Made by a program: the position numbers and the translations under genes
Source of the DNA: Thermoleophilum album
Lineage (GTDB): Bacteria; Actinomycetota; Thermoleophilia; Solirubrobacterales; Thermoleophilaceae
NCBI RefSeq assembly: GCF_028867705.1
Contig: NZ_CP066171.1
Span: 1,674,001 to 1,738,000 of the forward strand
DNA: 64,000 bases
Reading direction: 5' to 3'
Part shown: positions 18,926 to 29,502 of the stretch, piece after piece
Layout: the number at the start of each line of letters is the position of its first letter
Numbering within the stretch: position 1 is the stretch's first letter
The notes under the pieces: generated by a model
Database searches by the model: none
Told to the model about the DNA's origin: nothing
What the model saw: the letters and a program-made list of their open reading frames with translations, nothing else

Positions 18926-20004
18926 TCCCACCGCACGACCCCCGCACCCCAGGTGAAACCGGCGCCGAACGCAGCCAGCAACACGTTCGCGCCGCTGCGC
19001 AAAAGACCGCGTCGGCGCGCGTCGCAGAGCGCGATCGGGATCGTCGCCGACGAGGTGTTGCCGTAGCGGTCGATCGCCTCCACGACACGTCGCTCGTCGA
19101 GGTCGAGGCGCTCGGCGACGGCGCGCAGGATGCGCGCGTTCGCCTGGTGGTAGACGAACAAGTCGATCTCGTCGAGGGCAAGCCCCGCCCGCTCGGCAGC
19201 AGCGAGCGTCACCTCGGACATCCGCCGCACCGCGGTCCGGAAGGTGTCGTGGCCCTGCATGCGGATGAAGCGGTCGTCGTGCGACGCGTGGATGATGCGC
19301 TCGCGGTCGGCTTCCGAGGAGAGCAGGATCGGCCCGATCTCGGCACCGCCGGCGCGCGGCGGAACGACGACAGCGGCGCCCGCACCGTCGGCGAACAAAG
19401 CGGCGGTGGAGCGGTCGGCCGGGTCGTGGAGCCTGCTGAGGATGTCGGCGCCGACGACCACCGCCTGCCGGGCCCGGCCCGCCTCGACCATCGCCGCAGC
19501 CAGCGCCAGCGCCGAGAGAAAGCCGGTGCAAGCGGCACCGACATCGAAAGCACCTGCCCCGGGCGCGCCGATCGCCTCGGCCACGAGCGGCGCCGCGTTC
19601 GGAGTGAGCTCGTCGGCGGCCATCGTCGCCACGACGACGAGATCGACCTCGCCCGGCTCGAGCTCGGCGTCGGCGAGCGCGGCGCGCGCAGCGCGGGCGG
19701 CAAGGTCGGCGAGCGTGTCGCTCTCGGCGGCGACGTGGCGCTGGCGCACGCCAGTCCGCGTGACGATCCAACGCTCGTCGACGCCGAGCCGTTCCGCCAC
19801 CGCCGCCGACGAAAGCACGCGCTCGGGCACCGCGAAGCCGATGCCGGCGATCCGGGCGCTCGCCAGCGAGCGCAACGGTCGCTGCGCTGGCTCGCCGAGC
19901 GAGCGCAGGTGACCGCCGACGCGCGCGAACAGCGCGCGGCGACGGGCGACGCGTACGGGCGCTGCGACGGAGGCGCGAACGACTTCGAACCTACCCACCG
20001 ACAC
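18922..20004 (-). CDS. fabH: 3-oxoacyl-[acyl-carrier-protein] synthase III (FabH)
   Basis: FabH starts fatty acid synthesis by condensing an acyl-CoA primer with malonyl-ACP. The catalytic triad is complete: Cys in DVGAACTGFLSAL, His in YHQANARIL and Asn in YGNTSSATIP. The 360-residue reading has about 50 extra N-terminal residues before the usual opening ARIAGIGFAVPERVLSS. Those residues are Arg/Ala-rich and have no good ATG or GTG nearer the fold. They may be a real extension, or translation may start at a later non-ATG codon. GTG 20004 overlaps the fabD end by 14 bases; a second GTG at 19998 is also possible. Confidence 0.93.
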   Translation of the reverse strand: MSVGRFEVVRASVAAPVRVARRRALFARVGGHLRSLGEPAQRPLRSLASARIAGIGFAVPERVLSSAAVAERLGVDERWIVTRTGVRQRHVAAESDTLADLAARAARAALADAELEPGEVDLVVVATMAADELTPNAAPLVAEAIGAPGAGAFDVGAACTGFLSALALAAAMVEAGRARQAVVVGADILSRLHDPADRSTAALFADGAGAAVVVPPRAGGAEIGPILLSSEADRERIIHASHDDRFIRMQGHDTFRTAVRRMSEVTLAAAERAGLALDEIDLFVYHQANARILRAVAERLDLDERRVVEAIDRYGNTSSATIPIALCDARRRGLLRSGANVLLAAFGAGFTWGAGVVRWE

Positions 20005-20845
20005 CCTCCGCGACCGGTGGCCCGACGGTTTCGACGGACGCGTCGATACGCCGGACGAGCCCCTGCAGCACGCGACCCGGTCCGACCTCGACGAACCTCT
20101 CGACGCCGCGCCGGCGCAGTTCCGCCACGACGTCGACGAACCGCACCGGCCGAACGATCGCCTCGGCGAGCTCGCGGCGCACGTCGCTGAAGGGGGCAGC
20201 GGTGGCGCCGCAGATCACCGGAACGCCCGGCTCGCGCACCTCGATCTCGGCGAGCACGGCAGCGAAACGCTCGCTGGCCTCGGCCATAAGCGGTGAGTGG
20301 AAGGCACCGCTCACGGCTAGCCGGCGCGCACCGATCGCGCGCTCGCGACACCGCTGTTCGACTGTTGCGATCGCCGCTTCGGGCCCGGCAATCACCACCT
20401 GGCGCGGCGCGTTGTGGTTGGCGAGGACAGCTTCGGTGCCCGCGACGAGCTCGCCCGCCTCCTCGTAGCTCGCGCGCACCGCGAGCATCGCGCCGCTGCG
20501 CGCCTCGGCCATCAGCCGACCGCGCTCTGCAGCGAGGCGGACGCCGTCGGATTCGCCGATCGCCCCCGCGGCGACGAGGGCCGCGAGCTCGCCCAGCGAG
20601 TGCCCAGCTAGCGCGACGGGAAACTCGCGGCTGCGCACCAGCTCCCAACCGGCGAGAGCTGCACAGAAGATCGCCGGCTGTGCGTAGGCGGTGCTCTCCT
20701 CGACACGCTCGAAGGGGTCGCTGCCCACTTCCTCGCAGGCCAGCTCGAGCAGGTCGGGACGTACGCGCGCTACGAGCTCGCGCATCTCCGGCGTCTGGCT
20801 GCCTTGACCGGGAAAGAGAACAGCTGTCGTGGCCTGGCTTGTCAT
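19991..20845 (-). CDS. fabD: Malonyl-CoA:ACP transacylase
   Basis: FabD moves malonyl groups from CoA to ACP. The protein carries FPGQGSQTPEM at the N-terminus, the nucleophile Ser in AGHSLGELAAL, the substrate Arg region and the active-site His in GAFHSPLM. VRFVDVVAEL and EVGPGRVLQGLV near the end are also typical. ATG 20845 gives 284 residues, close to the family length; GTG 20881 would add 12. It is the first gene of the fabD-fabH-fabG-acpP-fabF-fabI-coaX run, so a promoter probably lies in the 130-base gap before yihY. Confidence 0.95.
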   Translation of the reverse strand: MTSQATTAVLFPGQGSQTPEMRELVARVRPDLLELACEEVGSDPFERVEESTAYAQPAIFCAALAGWELVRSREFPVALAGHSLGELAALVAAGAIGESDGVRLAAERGRLMAEARSGAMLAVRASYEEAGELVAGTEAVLANHNAPRQVVIAGPEAAIATVEQRCRERAIGARRLAVSGAFHSPLMAEASERFAAVLAEIEVREPGVPVICGATAAPFSDVRRELAEAIVRPVRFVDVVAELRRRGVERFVEVGPGRVLQGLVRRIDASVETVGPPVAEGVGG

Positions 20846-20977
20846 CGCTTGTCGGGGGTCGGCCGCCGGGCGCACTGGCACGAGCGGCCGCTAGCGGCGA
20901 TCGCGGGCAACATAACGGAGGGTCGGCGCCGCGTTCCCTCGCCCGCGTCTTTCGGTACCACCGCTGGCGAGCGGCGG

Positions 20978-21901
20978 TTACGTGTCGGCGGGTCGCTGTT
21001 GCACCTGCGCTCGCTGCTTGTCGCCGCTCGCTTCGTAGGCCACGCCGAACAGCAACGCGACGTTGCTGAGCCACAGCCAGACGAGAAACACCACGATGCC
21101 GGCGAGCGCTCCGTAGGTGCGCCCGTAGGAGGCGGGCCCACTCACGTACAGGCTGAACGCCACCGACGCCGCAAGCCACACGGCGACCGCGACGAGAGCG
21201 CCGCGACTCGGGCGCAGTAACGAGCCGCCGAGCACCCCGGCCGTGCCGTAGAGGTAGGTGACGGTTGCCACCGTCACTATTGCGAGCAAAGCCCAGCGCG
21301 CGAACGACCACGCGGTCAACACGGCGTCGGACGTACCGAGAAGCCGCCCGAGAGCGCGGGCCACGTCGCCGGTCAGGGCGACGAGCAGGGCAGCTAGGGC
21401 CAGCAAAAGCGCCAGCACGAGCGTTCGCAGCAGGCGCGCCACAGCGGCGCGCAAAACGGGCTCGCCACCGTCGGCGAGGCCGGCGGCGCGCGTCGCGGCG
21501 CGCCGGAACGCTTCGACATAGCTCGAGGCCGACCAGACCGCCGCGCCGACGGCTACCGCCGCTGTGATCCCCGCGCCGACCGGTGCCGAGCGCAGGTCGC
21601 CGAGCGTTCGATCGAGAACGTCAGCGGCGGGACCGGGGGCGAGCTCGCGCACACGCGCCACAAGCTGCTCGGCAGTGGCTTCGCCGACCAGCGAGAGGGC
21701 GCTCGCGACGACCAAAAGTCCCGGTGCGAGGGCAAGCATGGCGTAGTAGGTGAGCGCCGCTGCCGCGTCGGGCAGCTGACGCTCTTGGAACACGACACCC
21801 GCGCGTCCCGCCCGTGTCGCGGCGGCGCGTGCGGCGGCACGTTTGGCCGCCGCGACGACGGCGTGCGGAACGGCAACGACTCGTCGGCGCGCGGCACTCA
21901 C
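20978..21901 (-). CDS. yihY: YihY/BrkB-family membrane protein
   Basis: This 307-residue integral membrane protein belongs to the YihY/BrkB (formerly RNase BN) family, whose role is unsettled, possibly transport. About six hydrophobic segments can be seen. They include LTYYAMLALAPGLLVVASAL, a central Leu/Ala run, and the closing IVVFLVWLWLSNVALLFGV, which is the most conserved family block. The N-terminus is basic and the last 15 residues are polar. GTG 21901 overlaps the folK stop by GTGA. It ends the folP-folB-folK operon, and a link to folate synthesis is not implied by its family. Confidence 0.87.
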   Translation of the reverse strand: MSAARRRVVAVPHAVVAAAKRAAARAAATRAGRAGVVFQERQLPDAAAALTYYAMLALAPGLLVVASALSLVGEATAEQLVARVRELAPGPAADVLDRTLGDLRSAPVGAGITAAVAVGAAVWSASSYVEAFRRAATRAAGLADGGEPVLRAAVARLLRTLVLALLLALAALLVALTGDVARALGRLLGTSDAVLTAWSFARWALLAIVTVATVTYLYGTAGVLGGSLLRPSRGALVAVAVWLAASVAFSLYVSGPASYGRTYGALAGIVVFLVWLWLSNVALLFGVAYEASGDKQRAQVQQRPADT

Positions 21902-22407
21902 GCCGCGAACACGAGCGGCCCCACCGGTTCCACGCGCTGCCCGGCGACGGTGGACAGAAAGGCGGCGAGCGGCTCGCCGCTGCCCGGCAGCGCGAGATCC
22001 GGATCGAGCTCGAGCAGGGGTTCGAGTACGAAGCGGCGCCGTGTCACCTCGGGATGCGGCAGCACCAGGCGCTCGCTGCGTTCGATGCGGTCGCCGAAGA
22101 GCAGCAGATCGACATCGATCGGGCGCGGCCCGTGCCGGACCCCGCCGGGCTGCCGGCCGAGCGCGCGCTCGACGCTTTTACAGACGGCAAGCAGCTCTTT
22201 TGGCTCGCCCGCGAACCGGGCGCGCACGCAGGCGTTCAGGAAGTCGCGCTGCTCACGCACGTCCCCTTGCGGCTCGGTCTCGTACACCGACGAGCACGCC
22301 TCAATCGCGACGCCACGCTCGCGCAGAAGCGTGACCGCGGCACGCAGCATCGCCAGCCGGTCGCCTTCGTTCGACCCCAGCCCCAGATAGACGCGCTCCG
22401 CCGACAC
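21898..22407 (-). CDS. folK: 6-hydroxymethyl-7,8-dihydropterin pyrophosphokinase
   Basis: FolK transfers pyrophosphate from ATP to hydroxymethyl-dihydropterin in folate synthesis. From GTG 22407 the protein is 169 residues. It shows YLGLGSNEGDRLAMLRAA at the start and SSVYETEPQG. The signature GPRPIDVDLLLFGD carries the Mg2+-binding Asp pair, followed by LPHPEVTRRRFVLEPL. It follows folB by eight bases and ends in a GTGA overlap with yihY. Upstream codons in frame to 22605 shadow folB and were left out. Confidence 0.95.
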   Translation of the reverse strand: MSAERVYLGLGSNEGDRLAMLRAAVTLLRERGVAIEACSSVYETEPQGDVREQRDFLNACVRARFAGEPKELLAVCKSVERALGRQPGGVRHGPRPIDVDLLLFGDRIERSERLVLPHPEVTRRRFVLEPLLELDPDLALPGSGEPLAAFLSTVAGQRVEPVGPLVFAA

Positions 22408-22415
22408 GCCGGGCG

Positions 22416-22865
22416 CTAGACCTCCTTCCACACCTCCACCGACACGCCCTCGACGGGCAGCGGTATCGGCGGCTCGGGCTTCGTCGCCTTGACGCGCACG
22501 CTCGTCGCCCCGAAGCGCTCGACGAGGCGGTCGGCGATCGCCGAACAGAGCCTTTCGAGCGTCTTGTACGAGCGCTCTTGCGCCGCCAGCGCCACCTGCT
22601 CGCAAACCTCGGCGTAGTCGACGGTGTCCTCGATGCGGTCGGTGAGCGTGGCGTCGCAGTGGTCGAGCTCGAAGGAGACGTCGAAGATCAGACGCTGGCC
22701 GAGCTCGCGCTCGGCATCGGTCACGCCGTGCCTGGTGTACAGCGAGAGACCGGTGACCTCTACGGTGACGGCGGGCTCAACCCCGCCCTCCTCCTCGTCG
22801 TCGAAGTCGAACTCCTCGTCCTCGCCGTCGGGGTCCTGTCCGAACGGCTCACGCTCCCAGCTCAC
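22416..22865 (-). CDS. folB: Dihydroneopterin aldolase with acidic N-terminal extension
   Basis: FolB converts dihydroneopterin to hydroxymethyl-dihydropterin. The C-terminal 120 residues are a normal FolB T-fold: VTGLSLYTRHGVTDAERELG, the active-site region TVDYAEVCEQV, and a KTLERLCSAIADRL helix. ATKPEPPIPLPVEG and VSVEVWKE close the domain. From GTG 22865, which has a GGGAGG site, there are about 29 residues before the domain that are strongly acidic (Glu/Asp runs). Such a tail is unusual for this small enzyme and might mediate pairing or solubility. The gene overlaps folP by 17 bases. Confidence 0.92.
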   Translation of the reverse strand: MSWEREPFGQDPDGEDEEFDFDDEEEGGVEPAVTVEVTGLSLYTRHGVTDAERELGQRLIFDVSFELDHCDATLTDRIEDTVDYAEVCEQVALAAQERSYKTLERLCSAIADRLVERFGATSVRVKATKPEPPIPLPVEGVSVEVWKEV

Positions 22866-23721
22866 TGAACCTCCCAGGGTCGGTTCGCCGCAACGTAGCA
22901 ACGGCCAGCCGCAGCGCGTCGACGTGTTCGCGCACGTCGTGAACACGGAACACGCTGGCGCCACGCTCGAGCGCGAGCACGTTGCTGGCGACGGTGCCAG
23001 CGACCCGTTCGCGCTCCGGCCGATCGCAGATGCGCCCGATGAAGCTCTTGCGGGACGTCCCGATCAGGATCGGTCGACCGAGGTCGAGGAACTCGTCGAG
23101 ACGGGCGATCAGTTCGAGGTTGTGCTCGACGGTTTTGCCGAAGCCGATGCCGGGATCGACCCAGATCCGCTCTTCGGCGATACCGCGAGCGCAAGCGAAC
23201 TCGATGCGCTCGGCGAGGAACGCTTTCACGTCGCTCACGACATCGTCGTAGCGGGGGTCGATCTGCATCGTCCGCGGCTCGCCGCGCATGTGCATCAGCA
23301 CGCAGTAGCAGCCGCGCTCGGCGACGAGGTCGGCCAGCTCGGGGTCGAAACGCAGCGCCGAGATGTCGTTGACGATCGTCGCGCCGAGGTCGATGGCGCG
23401 CGCCGCGACCGGCGCCTTGGTGGTGTCGATCGAGATCCACGCCCCCAGCTCCTCGCCGCCGAGCCGTTCGAGCACAGGTTCGACGCGGCGCAGCTCCTCG
23501 TCCGCGGACACCGGCTGGGCACCGGGCCGCGTCGACTCGCCGCCGACGTCGACGATCTGCGCGCCGGCGGCGACCAGCTCGCGCGCGTGCCTGGCGGCTG
23601 CGTCCGGATCGGTGAATAGACCGCCGTCCGAGAACGAGTCGGGCGTCACGTTGAGGATGCCCATCACCACCGGATAGCGGAGGCCGCTAGGGAGTGCAGG
23701 CGCTGTGGGGCGCTCGCTCAC
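22849..23721 (-). CDS. folP: Dihydropteroate synthase
   Basis: DHPS couples p-aminobenzoate to the pterin pyrophosphate and is the sulfonamide target. The 290-residue TIM barrel has both signatures: MGILNVTPDSFSDGG, and IVDVGGESTRPGAQPV with the loop-2 ESTRPG. VNDISAL, WVDPGIGFGKTVEHN, ILIGTSRKSFIG and the closing RVHDV are also present. The start is GTG 23721. It sits 40 bases after ftsH and overlaps folB, giving a compact folP-folB-folK operon in the same order as Bacillus (sul-folB-folK). Confidence 0.96.
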   Translation of the reverse strand: MSERPTAPALPSGLRYPVVMGILNVTPDSFSDGGLFTDPDAAARHARELVAAGAQIVDVGGESTRPGAQPVSADEELRRVEPVLERLGGEELGAWISIDTTKAPVAARAIDLGATIVNDISALRFDPELADLVAERGCYCVLMHMRGEPRTMQIDPRYDDVVSDVKAFLAERIEFACARGIAEERIWVDPGIGFGKTVEHNLELIARLDEFLDLGRPILIGTSRKSFIGRICDRPERERVAGTVASNVLALERGASVFRVHDVREHVDALRLAVATLRRTDPGRFSELGA

Positions 23722-23761
23722 AGCCGGCAGTATCGCCGCACGCGCGCCGAGATGCCGGTCG

Positions 23762-25741
<1,980 letters not shown>

Positions 25742-25913
25742 GTTGTGTCGTGCCCTCCCGGGACGGGCGTAGCTGCTCGGCCCGCCCAACTGTGAAACCT
25801 GAGCGTAGCAGCGGGGTAGCGGCGTTCTGACCGGTAACGCTGGGGAGCTCGTCTGCTTTTTCCTTCTCGGCCGCTGCCGGCGAACTCGTGAGCCGTGAGC
25901 CCGCGACGGACCG

Positions 25914-26489
25914 TCAACCGCCCCTTTCCTCCAGCTCGGCGATGAACGGGAGATTGCGGAAGCGTTCCGCGAAGTCGAGGCCGTACCCGATCACGAACCG
26001 GTCGGGGATCTCGAAACCGACATAGCGGATCGGGAGGTCGATCTTCCGCCGCTCCGGCTTGGTGAGCAGCGCGCACACTTCGAGTGACGCCGGCCCGCGT
26101 GCGCGTAGCGTGCGCAGAAGGTATGAGAGCGTGAGCCCGGAGTCGACGATGTCCTCCACGACGAGAACGTCGCGACCCTCGATCGGCCGATCGAGATCCT
26201 TGAGGATGCGCACCACGCCCGAGCTCGACGTCGCGTCGCCGTAGGAGGCCACCGCCATGAAGTCGACCTCGCACGGCACCTCGAGCGCCCGCATCAGGTC
26301 GCTGACGAAAAAGACCGCGCCCTTCAGCACGCCGACCAGCAGTGGTACCCGCCCGGCGTAATCGCTAGAGATCGCTGCCGCCAACTGGCGAATGCGCTCG
26401 GCTAGCGCTTGCGCGTCGACGACGACGCTGCCCGGTCGTGGGCCATGCGTACGCTCGCCGCCCGCGGAGTCGGACAAACCGGCCCGCAC
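25914..26489 (-). CDS. hpt: Hypoxanthine phosphoribosyltransferase
   Basis: HPRT salvages hypoxanthine and guanine using PRPP. The protein shows the family motifs: [16 protein letters not shown] (PPi loop), the flexible loop with [12 protein letters not shown], the PRPP signature [18 protein letters not shown], and [10 protein letters not shown] with the purine-binding Lys. [20 protein letters not shown] completes the set. GTG 26489 gives 191 residues, near the usual 180; the true start could be a codon or two later because no clear ribosome site is seen. It lies between tilS and ftsH, matching the tilS-hprT-ftsH order of Bacillus. Confidence 0.94.
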   Translation of the reverse strand: MRAGLSDSAGGERTHGPRPGSVVVDAQALAERIRQLAAAISSDYAGRVPLLVGVLKGAVFFVSDLMRALEVPCEVDFMAVASYGDATSSSGVVRILKDLDRPIEGRDVLVVEDIVDSGLTLSYLLRTLRARGPASLEVCALLTKPERRKIDLPIRYVGFEIPDRFVIGYGLDFAERFRNLPFIAELEERGG

Positions 26490-26626
26490 GCCCGCTAGCT
26501 GTCGATCGGAAGGATGCGTGTTCAACTCTCCGCCGAACCGCCCGAGGGTTTCAGTGGCGCGTGGCTTTAGTTTGCCGACTGCGCGCGCTCGACGCCCTTG
26601 GCGGGGACACTGGCCCGCCCGGCACG

Positions 26627-28051
26627 CTACTGCCCTTCCGCCGAGTCGCCGTCGCCACGAGCGAGGCGCGCACTCAACACGACCGCTGGCTCCCCCGGGC
26701 GGGCCGCGAAGCGCTCGCTCACGCAGACGCCCGCCACCCACGCGATCTCGCCGGCCGCCTCGACGACCGGGAGCTCGGCGCGCAGCGCACGCGGCACCTT
26801 GGCGTCGGTGAATACGTCCTGCAGCGTTTTCGTCCCGCCGAGGCCGAGGGGACGGATCCGATCGCCGGGACGCCACACCCGGACGGTGAGCGTCGCAGGC
26901 AGCCGGTCGCGCGCCAGCGCCGGTTCGGCGACCGAAGCGGGGCCTTCGCAGCGTGCGAACCGCGCCGCCACGCGGAAGCGACCGAATTGCACCGCGCCCG
27001 GCAGCGGCAGCTCGAGCGGTGGCGGCGGCGTGGCGCCCGCTCCCCGGGCGAAGCGGATCGTGCCGTACTCGGCGATCGCTCGCACGCCACCTGGGAGATG
27101 GAGCTCGCGGCTGCCCGGTCCCCGTGCCAAAGCGAGGATCGCGGCTGTGTCGGCAGTGCCGATCGGCACCTCGTGGCCGGCCGCCCGCCGCGCGAGCGCT
27201 GCGAGAACGTGCCGCTGCAGCGCCGGTGCAAGCCGCTCGAGCTGATCGCGCACGACCGCTGTTCCCTCGGCCACGCCGAGCGCCGGGTCGCGCGCCGCTT
27301 GCTCGACGAAAGCCCGCTCCTCGGCGACCTGGCGCGCGCTTTCGGCGATCGCGCGCTCAACTTCCGGATTGAGCTCGCGGAGCGCAGACAGCACGTCGTG
27401 GCGGACACGGTTGCGGGCGAACCGGCGGTCGGCGTTGCTCGCATCCTCGCGCCACGCGAGCCCCCGCTCGCGCAGGTAGGCGCGGACCTCGGCGCGTGTA
27501 ACCCGCAAAAGCGGGCGGACGAGGCGGCCGCGACGCGGTTGCATCCCCGCCAGTGCCCGCGATCCGGGCTGGGTGGCGAGCCGAAAAAGCACGGTTTCGG
27601 CCTGATCGGTGGCGGTGTGGGCCGCTGCGTAGTCGCCCTCGGCGTAGCGCTCAGCGAGCTCGTAGCGCACCCGCCGCGCCTCGGCTTGAAGGTTGCCGGT
27701 CGCCGGTAGGGTGACGCGCTCGACGATAAGTGGCACACCGAGGCGGGCGCAGAGATCGCGACAGAAACGCTCGTCCTCGGCAGCGTCGGCACGCAGGCCG
27801 TAGTTGACGTGCAGTGCGCTGACGCGCGCACCGAGGCGCACCGCGACGTCGAGCAGGCAGACCGAGTCGCCGCCGCCCGAGAGCAAGACGAGCAGCGGCC
27901 GGTCGCGCACGACCAGTCCGCTGCCGCTGGCAGCGGCCAGCGGGTCGCGGGGCTCTTGGCGGAACGCTCCGGGGTGTCGAGCGGCTTCGCTCACGTTGCT
28001 AGCTGCGCCAGCGACTAGGTTCGCAAGGAAAGGTCGGAGCGCTGCGGGCAT
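26627..28051 (-). CDS. tilS: tRNA(Ile)-lysidine synthetase
   Basis: TilS modifies C34 of tRNA-Ile2 to lysidine using ATP and lysine. The PP-loop motif LLSGGGDSVCLLD lies at about residues 55-67. It is followed by ALHVNYGLRADAAEDE, YAAAHTATDQAETVLFRL and the RPLLRVTRAEVRAYL block. The substrate-specificity and C-terminal domains (VRVWRPGDRIRPLGLGGTK) complete the 474-residue protein. The N-terminal about 50 residues precede the fold and are Ala/Arg-rich, so a later start is possible; ATG 28051 is seven bases after the cyclase stop. It opens the conserved tilS-hpt-ftsH-fol block. Confidence 0.95.
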   Translation of the reverse strand: MPAALRPFLANLVAGAASNVSEAARHPGAFRQEPRDPLAAASGSGLVVRDRPLLVLLSGGGDSVCLLDVAVRLGARVSALHVNYGLRADAAEDERFCRDLCARLGVPLIVERVTLPATGNLQAEARRVRYELAERYAEGDYAAAHTATDQAETVLFRLATQPGSRALAGMQPRRGRLVRPLLRVTRAEVRAYLRERGLAWREDASNADRRFARNRVRHDVLSALRELNPEVERAIAESARQVAEERAFVEQAARDPALGVAEGTAVVRDQLERLAPALQRHVLAALARRAAGHEVPIGTADTAAILALARGPGSRELHLPGGVRAIAEYGTIRFARGAGATPPPPLELPLPGAVQFGRFRVAARFARCEGPASVAEPALARDRLPATLTVRVWRPGDRIRPLGLGGTKTLQDVFTDAKVPRALRAELPVVEAAGEIAWVAGVCVSERFAARPGEPAVVLSARLARGDGDSAEGQ

Positions 28052-28058
28052 CGACCGT

Positions 28059-29255
28059 TCACTCGGCGGCGACGACGCGCCACAGGCCGATCGGGCGGCG
28101 GAAACCTTTCAGTTTGATCTCGCCGATGCTTTCGAAACGGAGATGGCGTTCGGGCCGCCCCCGCACCGCGGCTACGACGTCGCTGCTCACCAGCACCTCG
28201 CCACCGCTCGCGCGCGCGACTATCCGTGCGGCGAGGTTTACGGCGCGCCCGTAGTAGTCGCCGTCGCGGTAGAGCACCGATCCGCAGTGCAAGCCAATGC
28301 GCGGTTGCGGACGGTCGGGGAAGAAGCTCAAAAGGCCCAGCGACCAGTCGACGAGCGCCGCTACGTCCTGGCAGACGATCATCACCTCGTCGCCGATCGT
28401 CTTCACCAACCGCGCTCCCTCGGGCAGCGTCGCCTGGACAGCGTCAACGAGCCGCTCGACCGTCGAGAGCGCCTCCTCCTCCCCCTCCTCTTCGGTCAGC
28501 CGGCTGTAGCCGGAGAGGTCGCAGAAGGCGATCGCCGTGCGGATCCGCCCAGCTAGCGCCTCGCTGTCGTCGAGATCGCCCTCCATGTGCCCGACAACGT
28601 CCTGCTCGATGAAGTGGCGCAGGAGCCGCTCGTGCACGTGCTCCATGATCGGCGTAGCCAGCGGCAGTAGACGCTGGGCGAGCCCCTGCATGCGTTCGGC
28701 GATCTCGGCGCCGGAGACGCCGCGCCGCATCAGCGGCACATGCACGTAGAGGTGCACCAGGCGCACCTCGGCGTCCGCGATCTGGGCCAGTGCTTGTCCG
28801 TAGACGCGGGCGAGCTGGAGGAAAGCTTCGGCCGGCAGGCCCGCCGACAGGGCGGCGGCGACGTGTCGGAGCGCCTCGACGTCGCTGCGCGACAGCCGCT
28901 CGAGCTCGCGGGGAAGACCGAGCGCTGTCCAGATGCGCTCGATCAGCTCCGGGGCGAGACCTGTCGCCGCCGACGCCTCGGCGATAGTGACGGGCTCGTC
29001 GGTCCCGGGCAGCACCTCTTCGACGTAGCCGTAGGCGAGGCGACCGTCGCGTGCAGCCCGCACGATCGCGTCGAGTCGGTGTCCGCGCGCCCGCAGCCGC
29101 GCGACGACGCGGGCGTGTGCGATCTCGCGCTGCGTCCAGCCGCGAGCGAGCGTGCGCGGAGTCAGACCGGGGATCGCGCCGCGCTCGACCCAGCGGCGGA
29201 GAGTCGACGGAGCGACCCCGAGCGCCTCCGCCACCTGCCGCGTGCTGAGTCGCAC
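28059..29255 (-). CDS. MerR-like helix-turn-helix protein fused to a class III nucleotidyl cyclase domain
   Basis: This protein joins a MerR-type N-terminal DNA-binding domain (LSTRQVAEALGVAPSTLRRW, about residues 3-70) to a C-terminal class III adenylate/guanylate cyclase domain. Between them lies a helical region of about 170 residues resembling sensor helices. In the cyclase domain both metal-binding Asp positions are present (FCDLSGYSRLTEEEGEEEAL and TIGDEVMIV), and GLHCGSVLYRDGDYYGRAVNLAARI follows. GTG 29255 gives 398 residues with GGAG eight bases upstream; GTG 29315 or 29396 would lengthen it. It lies seven bases before tilS and diverges from the acyl-CoA reductase. It may produce a nucleotide second messenger while binding DNA. 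Confidence 0.82.
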   Translation of the reverse strand: MRLSTRQVAEALGVAPSTLRRWVERGAIPGLTPRTLARGWTQREIAHARVVARLRARGHRLDAIVRAARDGRLAYGYVEEVLPGTDEPVTIAEASAATGLAPELIERIWTALGLPRELERLSRSDVEALRHVAAALSAGLPAEAFLQLARVYGQALAQIADAEVRLVHLYVHVPLMRRGVSGAEIAERMQGLAQRLLPLATPIMEHVHERLLRHFIEQDVVGHMEGDLDDSEALAGRIRTAIAFCDLSGYSRLTEEEGEEEALSTVERLVDAVQATLPEGARLVKTIGDEVMIVCQDVAALVDWSLGLLSFFPDRPQPRIGLHCGSVLYRDGDYYGRAVNLAARIVARASGGEVLVSSDVVAAVRGRPERHLRFESIGEIKLKGFRRPIGLWRVVAAE

Positions 29256-29440
29256 TGCCGTGGCTCCGCTACCCGCAGCGCCAGCAGCGCCATCGACACG
29301 TCGGCCCGCTTTCACCGCCAGGCACGGTACCCGGGGTGGCGGTTGTGCCACCTGAAGGTGCCGCACCGGGCCGGATATCAGCGCTGGAGGGTCCACTCGG
29401 CACGGCGGGGCGGTCTAGACTCGGGCGCACCGCAGGGCAA

Positions 29441-29457
29441 GGCATGGCGGCCATGCC
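29441..29457. repeat. Perfect inverted repeat in the cyclase/reductase divergent promoter region
   Basis: The sequence ggcatggcggccatgcc has 7-bp arms and a 3-base centre. It lies 45 bases before the start of the acyl-CoA reductase gene and about 185 bases before the divergent MerR-cyclase gene. It could be an operator for one or both. The rest of the 246-base gap shows no gene. Confidence 0.4.
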
Positions 29458-29502
29458 AATTCCTGGACAGGCATTCGCGGTCACGAGGGAGGTCGTGCGG
29501 GC

